From the NCBI RefSeq assembly GCF_001021385.1, contig NZ_CP011773.1, positions 5,580,001 to 5,644,000 of the forward strand: a DNA stretch of 64,000 nt, written 5' to 3'. This document shows positions 60,329 through 64,000 of the stretch, piece after piece. Under the pieces are notes generated by a model. That model did no database searches. It was given only the letters and a program-made list of their open reading frames with translations, and was not told where the DNA came from. The position numbers and the translations under genes are program-made. The DNA is from Mycobacterium sp. EPa45 (lineage in GTDB: Bacteria > Actinomycetota > Actinomycetes > Mycobacteriales > Mycobacteriaceae). The number at the start of each line of letters is the position of its first letter. Within the stretch, counting starts at the first letter, position 1.

Positions 60329-62655
60329 CAACCGTTGGACGGCCGCTTCGACCGGCCCCCGTCGTCACCCGATTCTTCCTGCGGCGTCCCATGCTGACCC
60401 GTGTGACTGGGTGAAGGATACGGCTGATAGGGCGGATATGGCTGGCCCTGTTGCGGATGCGGCTGACCCCAGCCGGGCGGCGGCGGATACCAGAATCCGC
60501 CCTGCTGACCGGGCTGCCCCTGCGGGGGCCCCTGCTGCGGGCCCTGCGGAGGCCAGCCGGGCGCGTGCCAGCCGGCCGGTGCGCCGTAGTCGGGCTGGGT
60601 CGATCCGGGCGGCGGCTGCTGACCCGCGTGCGCGCCATTGCCGTTTCCGCTGCGGGGCTGCTGGGCCTGCGCCGCGGCGCTGGCCTGAGCAATCGCCTTC
60701 TTGAAGGCCGGCTCCGGCATCGGCTTCGGCCACGGCTCGCCGCGTTCGATCGCCAGCTCGCCCGGCGTCTTGATCGGCGGCTTGTCCGACGGGATGCGCC
60801 CACCGAAGTCGTCGAACACCGTCAGCCGCGGTCGCTTCTTCACGTCACCGAAGATGGCTTCGAGCTCCTTGCGGTGCAGCGTTTCCTTCTCCAGCAGCTG
60901 ACCGGCCAGCGTGTCGAGCACATCGCGGTATTCGGTGAGGATCGCCCAGGCCTCGGTGTGGGCGGCCTCGATCAGCTTGCGGACCTCGTCGTCGATGTCG
61001 CGAGCCACCTCGTGGCTGTAGTCCGACTGGGTGCCCATCGTGCGGCCCAGGAACGGATCGCCGTGCTCGGTGCCGTACTTGACCGCACCCAGCTTGGCGC
61101 TCATGCCGTATTCGGTGACCATCGCGCGGGCGATCTTGGTGGCCTGATCGATATCGGACACCGCGCCGGTCGTCGGCTCGCGGAACACCAGTTCCTCGGC
61201 GGCGCGCCCGCCCATCGCGAAGACCAGCCGGGCAATCATCTCCGAGCGGGTCATCAGGCCCTTGTCGTCCTCGGGCACCGACACGGCGTGACCGCCGGTG
61301 CGGCCGCGGGCGAGGATCGTCACCTTGTAGATCGGCTCGATGTCGGGCATCGCCCAGGCCGCCAACGTGTGGCCACCCTCGTGGTAGGCGGTGATCTTCT
61401 TTTCCAGCTCGCTGATCACGCGGCCTTTTCGCCGGGGCCCGCCGATCACCCGGTCGACCGCCTCCTCCAGCGCGGCCGCGGTGATGATGGTTCCGTTCTC
61501 ACGGGCAGTGAGCAGGGCCGCCTCGTTGATGACGTTGGCCAGATCGGCGCCGGACATGCCGACGGTGCGCTTGGCCAGCCCGTCGAGGTCGGCGTCGGGA
61601 GCCATCGGCTTGCCCTGCGAGTGCACCCGCAGCACAGCCTTGCGGCCGGCGAGGTCAGGGCTGGTGACCGGGATCTGGCGGTCGAAGCGGCCGGGGCGCA
61701 GCAGCGCCGGGTCGAGGATGTCGGGGCGGTTGGTGGCCGCGATCAGGATGACGCCCTGGCGATCGCCGAAGCCGTCCATCTCGACGAGCAATTGGTTCAG
61801 CGTCTGCTCGCGCTCGTCGTGGCCGCCGCCGAGGCCGGCGCCGCGCTGGCGGCCGACCGCGTCGATCTCGTCGACGAAGATGATGCACGGGCTGTTCTGC
61901 TTGGCCTGCTCGAACAGGTCGCGGACGCGGGAAGCACCGACGCCGACGAACATTTCGACGAAGTCCGAACCAGAAATCGTGAAGAACGGAACTCCGGCCT
62001 CGCCAGCCACGGCGCGGGCCAGCAGCGTCTTACCGGTTCCGGGCGGACCGTAGAGCAACACGCCCTTGGGGATCTTGGCGCCGAGCGCCTGATACCGCGA
62101 CGGGTTCTGCAGGAAGTCCTTGATCTCGTAGAGCTCTTCGACCGCCTCATCGACGCCGGCGACGTCGGCGAAGGTCGTCTTGGGCATGTCCTTGCCAAGC
62201 TGCTTGGCCTTGGACTTGCCGAAGCCGAAGCCCATCCGGCCGCCGGTCTGCATGCGCGAGAACAGCACGAACAAGCCGACAAGGAGCAGCAGCGGCAGCA
62301 TGTAGACCAGCAGCGAGCCCAGAATGCTGCCCTGGTTCACCACGGTGTTGGTCTTGATGTTCTTGGCGCTCAGGGCGTTGAACAGGTCGACCCCGTACCC
62401 GGTCGGGTACTTGGTGATGACCTTGTTCGAGTTCTCGGTGTCGCCGTTGCCGTTCTTCAGCTCGAGCCGCAACTGCTGTTCGCGGTCGTCGATCTGCGCG
62501 CTCTTGACGTTGTCACTGGTGATCTGCGACATCGCCACCGAAGTGTCAATGGGTTTGAAGCCCCGGGTGTCGTCACTGAAATAGAAGAACGACCAGCCGA
62601 GCAGCAGCACAACGGCAATCACCGTGAGTGTGCGGATCACGTTTTTGCGGTTCAT
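60328..62655 (-). CDS. ftsH: ATP-dependent zinc metalloprotease FtsH
   Basis: FtsH of 775 residues. It has two membrane helices (about 7-25 and 109-128), an extracytoplasmic domain between them, an AAA+ domain (Walker A GPPGTGKT, Walker [13 protein letters not shown] near residue 310) and the zinc HEGGH. A Pro/Gly/Gln-rich tail of about 130 residues follows, as in mycobacteria. It degrades membrane proteins. ATG 62655. First gene of the ftsH-folE-folP-folB-folK run. Confidence 0.95.
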   Translation of the reverse strand: MNRKNVIRTLTVIAVVLLLGWSFFYFSDDTRGFKPIDTSVAMSQITSDNVKSAQIDDREQQLRLELKNGNGDTENSNKVITKYPTGYGVDLFNALSAKNIKTNTVVNQGSILGSLLVYMLPLLLLVGLFVLFSRMQTGGRMGFGFGKSKAKQLGKDMPKTTFADVAGVDEAVEELYEIKDFLQNPSRYQALGAKIPKGVLLYGPPGTGKTLLARAVAGEAGVPFFTISGSDFVEMFVGVGASRVRDLFEQAKQNSPCIIFVDEIDAVGRQRGAGLGGGHDEREQTLNQLLVEMDGFGDRQGVILIAATNRPDILDPALLRPGRFDRQIPVTSPDLAGRKAVLRVHSQGKPMAPDADLDGLAKRTVGMSGADLANVINEAALLTARENGTIITAAALEEAVDRVIGGPRRKGRVISELEKKITAYHEGGHTLAAWAMPDIEPIYKVTILARGRTGGHAVSVPEDDKGLMTRSEMIARLVFAMGGRAAEELVFREPTTGAVSDIDQATKIARAMVTEYGMSAKLGAVKYGTEHGDPFLGRTMGTQSDYSHEVARDIDDEVRKLIEAAHTEAWAILTEYRDVLDTLAGQLLEKETLHRKELEAIFGDVKKRPRLTVFDDFGGRIPSDKPPIKTPGELAIERGEPWPKPMPEPAFKKAIAQASAAAQAQQPRSGNGNGAHAGQQPPPGSTQPDYGAPAGWHAPGWPPQGPQQGPPQGQPGQQGGFWYPPPPGWGQPHPQQGQPYPPYQPYPSPSHTGQHGTPQEESGDDGGRSKRPSNG

Positions 62656-62817
62656 CAAGCATCGGCCGTTACGGCCCGGTCCTTCCGATATGCGCAGCTG
62701 GGATAGTTCAGGCTACCGCTACGACAACGTCAGCAAGTCCCCGCAGGGTTTCCGTCAGGCTTTGGTTGCTGTTCGCTGTGCGCCGAACCGGCACTTCCAG
62801 GTGAATCGAAGCTGTGC

Positions 62818-63720
62818 TTGAGTGGCACGGTGCCGCTGAAGACCGAACGGCTAGTCGACGTCAACGGGGTGCGGCTGCGGGTGCTGGAGGCCGGCGATCG
62901 CGGGGCGCCCGTGGTGGTCCTGGCACACGGTTTCCCGGAGCTGGCGTACTCCTGGCGTCATCAGATACCGGTACTCGCCGACGCCGGCTATCACGTGCTG
63001 GCCCCCGATCAGCGCGGCTACGGCGGTTCGTCGGTGCCCGACGCGGTCGACGCCTACGACATCCACGCGCTCACTGGTGACCTGGTGGCGTTGCTCGACG
63101 AGGTCGGCGCGCGGCAGGCCGTTTTCATCGGACACGACTGGGGCGCGATGGTGGTGTGGCACACCGCGCTGCTGCATCCGGACCGGGTCCGGGCCGTCGC
63201 GGGGCTGTCCGTCCCGCCGATCCCCCGGGCGCGGACCCGTCCCACCGAGCGGTGGCGGGAGAAGTTCGGCGAGGACTTCTACATGTTGCGCTTCCAGGAG
63301 CCGGGTGCGGCCGACGCCGAGATGGCCGCCGACGTGGCCGCCACCATGCGCGGGATGTTCGCCGATCTCTCCCCGTCGGCGCCACCCGGGTGGATCAGTG
63401 ACGCAGAGTTCTCGCACTACGTGCGTGAGTTCAGCCGGACGGGGTTCACGGGCGCGCTGAACTGGTATCGCAACTACGACCGCAACTGGGAGTCGACGCC
63501 GGAACTCGTCGATGCGCGCATCACTGTGCCCGCACTGTTCGTCGGTGGTACCGCCGACCCGATCGGCCCGACGATGAACCCGGCACGCGCGCGCGAGGTG
63601 GTCGCAGGTCCGTACACCGAGAGGTGGATCGAGGGCGCCGGCCACTGGGTGCAACAGGAACGCCCCGACGATGTGAACCGAATGCTGTTGGAATTCCTAC
63701 GCGAAGTGGAGTCGTCATGA
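62818..63720 (+). CDS. ephA: Epoxide hydrolase EphA
   Basis: Alpha/beta-hydrolase epoxide hydrolase of about 300 residues. The oxyanion motif HGFPE is at 38-42, the nucleophile Asp107 in GHDWG, a cap with tyrosines (NWYRNYDRNW), the acid Asp in GTADPIG and His in GAGHWVQ. It is about 20 residues shorter than M. tuberculosis EphA because the cap insert is reduced. TTG 62818 is taken; GTG 62830 is equally possible. Its stop overlaps the next ATG. Confidence 0.87.
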   Translation: MSGTVPLKTERLVDVNGVRLRVLEAGDRGAPVVVLAHGFPELAYSWRHQIPVLADAGYHVLAPDQRGYGGSSVPDAVDAYDIHALTGDLVALLDEVGARQAVFIGHDWGAMVVWHTALLHPDRVRAVAGLSVPPIPRARTRPTERWREKFGEDFYMLRFQEPGAADAEMAADVAATMRGMFADLSPSAPPGWISDAEFSHYVREFSRTGFTGALNWYRNYDRNWESTPELVDARITVPALFVGGTADPIGPTMNPARAREVVAGPYTERWIEGAGHWVQQERPDDVNRMLLEFLREVESS

Positions 63721-64000
63721 CGGGCAGGCCGCTGAATTTCGGAGTCTTCATCACGCCGTTTCACCCGGTCGGCCAATCCCCCACCGTCGCACTGGAATAC
63801 GACCTGGAGCGGACCGTCGCCCTGGACCGGCTCGGCTTCGACGAGGCGTGGTTCGGCGAGCACCACTCCGGCGGGTACGAGCTGATCGCCTGCCCGGAGG
63901 TATTCATCGCCGCGGCGGCCGAGCGCACCAAGCACATCAAGCTGGGTACCGGCGTGGTGTCGCTGCCCTACCACCATCCGCTGATGGTGGCCGACCGCTG
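63717..64000 (+). CDS. Luciferase-like (LLM class) flavin monooxygenase, 3' end outside window
   Basis: The first 94 codons of a bacterial luciferase-like oxidoreductase, Rv3618 orthologue by position. The ATGA overlap with ephA fixes the start. NFGVFITPFHPVGQSP, LGFDEAWFGEHHSGGYELIACPEVF and IKLGTGVVSLPYHHPLMVADR are typical of the F420/FMN-dependent TIM-barrel family. The frame runs out of the window. Confidence 0.87.
   Translation, partial: MTGRPLNFGVFITPFHPVGQSPTVALEYDLERTVALDRLGFDEAWFGEHHSGGYELIACPEVFIAAAAERTKHIKLGTGVVSLPYHHPLMVADR

Noticed and set aside
60451..62706. 751-codon open frame on the plus strand opposite ftsH
   Set aside because: It is the mirror of a GC-rich gene; its codon use and low-complexity product are poor and it has no recognisable domain, while ftsH on the other strand is certain.

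Overview
The window is a high-GC chromosomal segment from a mycobacterium, most likely a fast-growing non-tuberculous (Mycolicibacterium-type) species. The gene order follows the Mycobacterium tuberculosis H37Rv Rv3556c-Rv3618 block almost gene for gene, but there are no PE/PPE genes and several genes are present that H37Rv lacks at this locus. Homologue names come from recalled protein families and synteny; no database search was run.

Region 1 (about 1-21.9 kb) is a steroid-degradation region. It opens with the tail of an unknown membrane protein and a mycofactocin-type zinc alcohol dehydrogenase. Then comes the KstR2-type cluster for the C/D rings and propionate side chain: fadA6-kstR2-ipdF-fadE30 on the minus strand, and fadD3-fadE31-fadE32-fadE33-aspB on the plus strand. 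A perfect KstR2-type operator lies between the divergent fadE30 and fadD3. The KstR-type genes follow: hsaB-hsaC-hsaA, kshB, an Rv3572-like secreted protein, fadE34 and kstR. Three KstR-type operators are visible. Two differences from M. tuberculosis stand out. The hydrolase gene hsaD is missing between hsaA and hsaC, where only 44 bp remain. The nat position holds a 3-hydroxybutyrate dehydrogenase-like SDR, an MHS-family transporter and a monoacylglycerol-lipase-like hydrolase.

Region 2 (about 21.9-31 kb) is accessory metabolism and transport: an otsB-like phosphatase, a LacI regulator, a znuACB-type zinc/manganese ABC transporter with a Zur-like palindrome at its promoter, a lone pxpA/LamB-YcsF gene, an Rv3577-like metallo-beta-lactamase-fold protein, an ArsB2-like permease and a membrane-bound class III adenylate cyclase.

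Region 3 (about 31-43 kb) is core housekeeping: rlmB-cysS and ispF-ispD-carD on the minus strand, lpqE, radA-disA (c-di-AMP synthesis), an Rv3587c-like protein, a beta-carbonic anhydrase, mutY, a GlxA-type AraC regulator with direct repeats at its promoter, a small membrane protein and an Rv3591c-like hydrolase.

Region 4 (about 43-49.5 kb) holds mhuD (haem degradation), lpqF, and a cobalt module of cbtB-cbtA plus a histidine-phosphatase-like gene behind a cobalamin riboswitch. These are followed by a YbjQ-family gene and clpC1 with a strong terminator.

Region 5 (about 49.6-64 kb) is a dense minus-strand run of lsr2, lysS, coaX, panD, panC, a DUF2520-type gene, two membrane-protein genes, folK, folB, folP, folE and ftsH. 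It covers nucleoid organisation, pantothenate/CoA and folate synthesis, and membrane proteolysis. A D-serine-dehydratase-like gene is inserted divergently next to lysS. The window ends with ephA and a truncated luciferase-like monooxygenase. Most operons are joined by 1-8 nt start/stop overlaps, and many convergent pairs share their stop codons.
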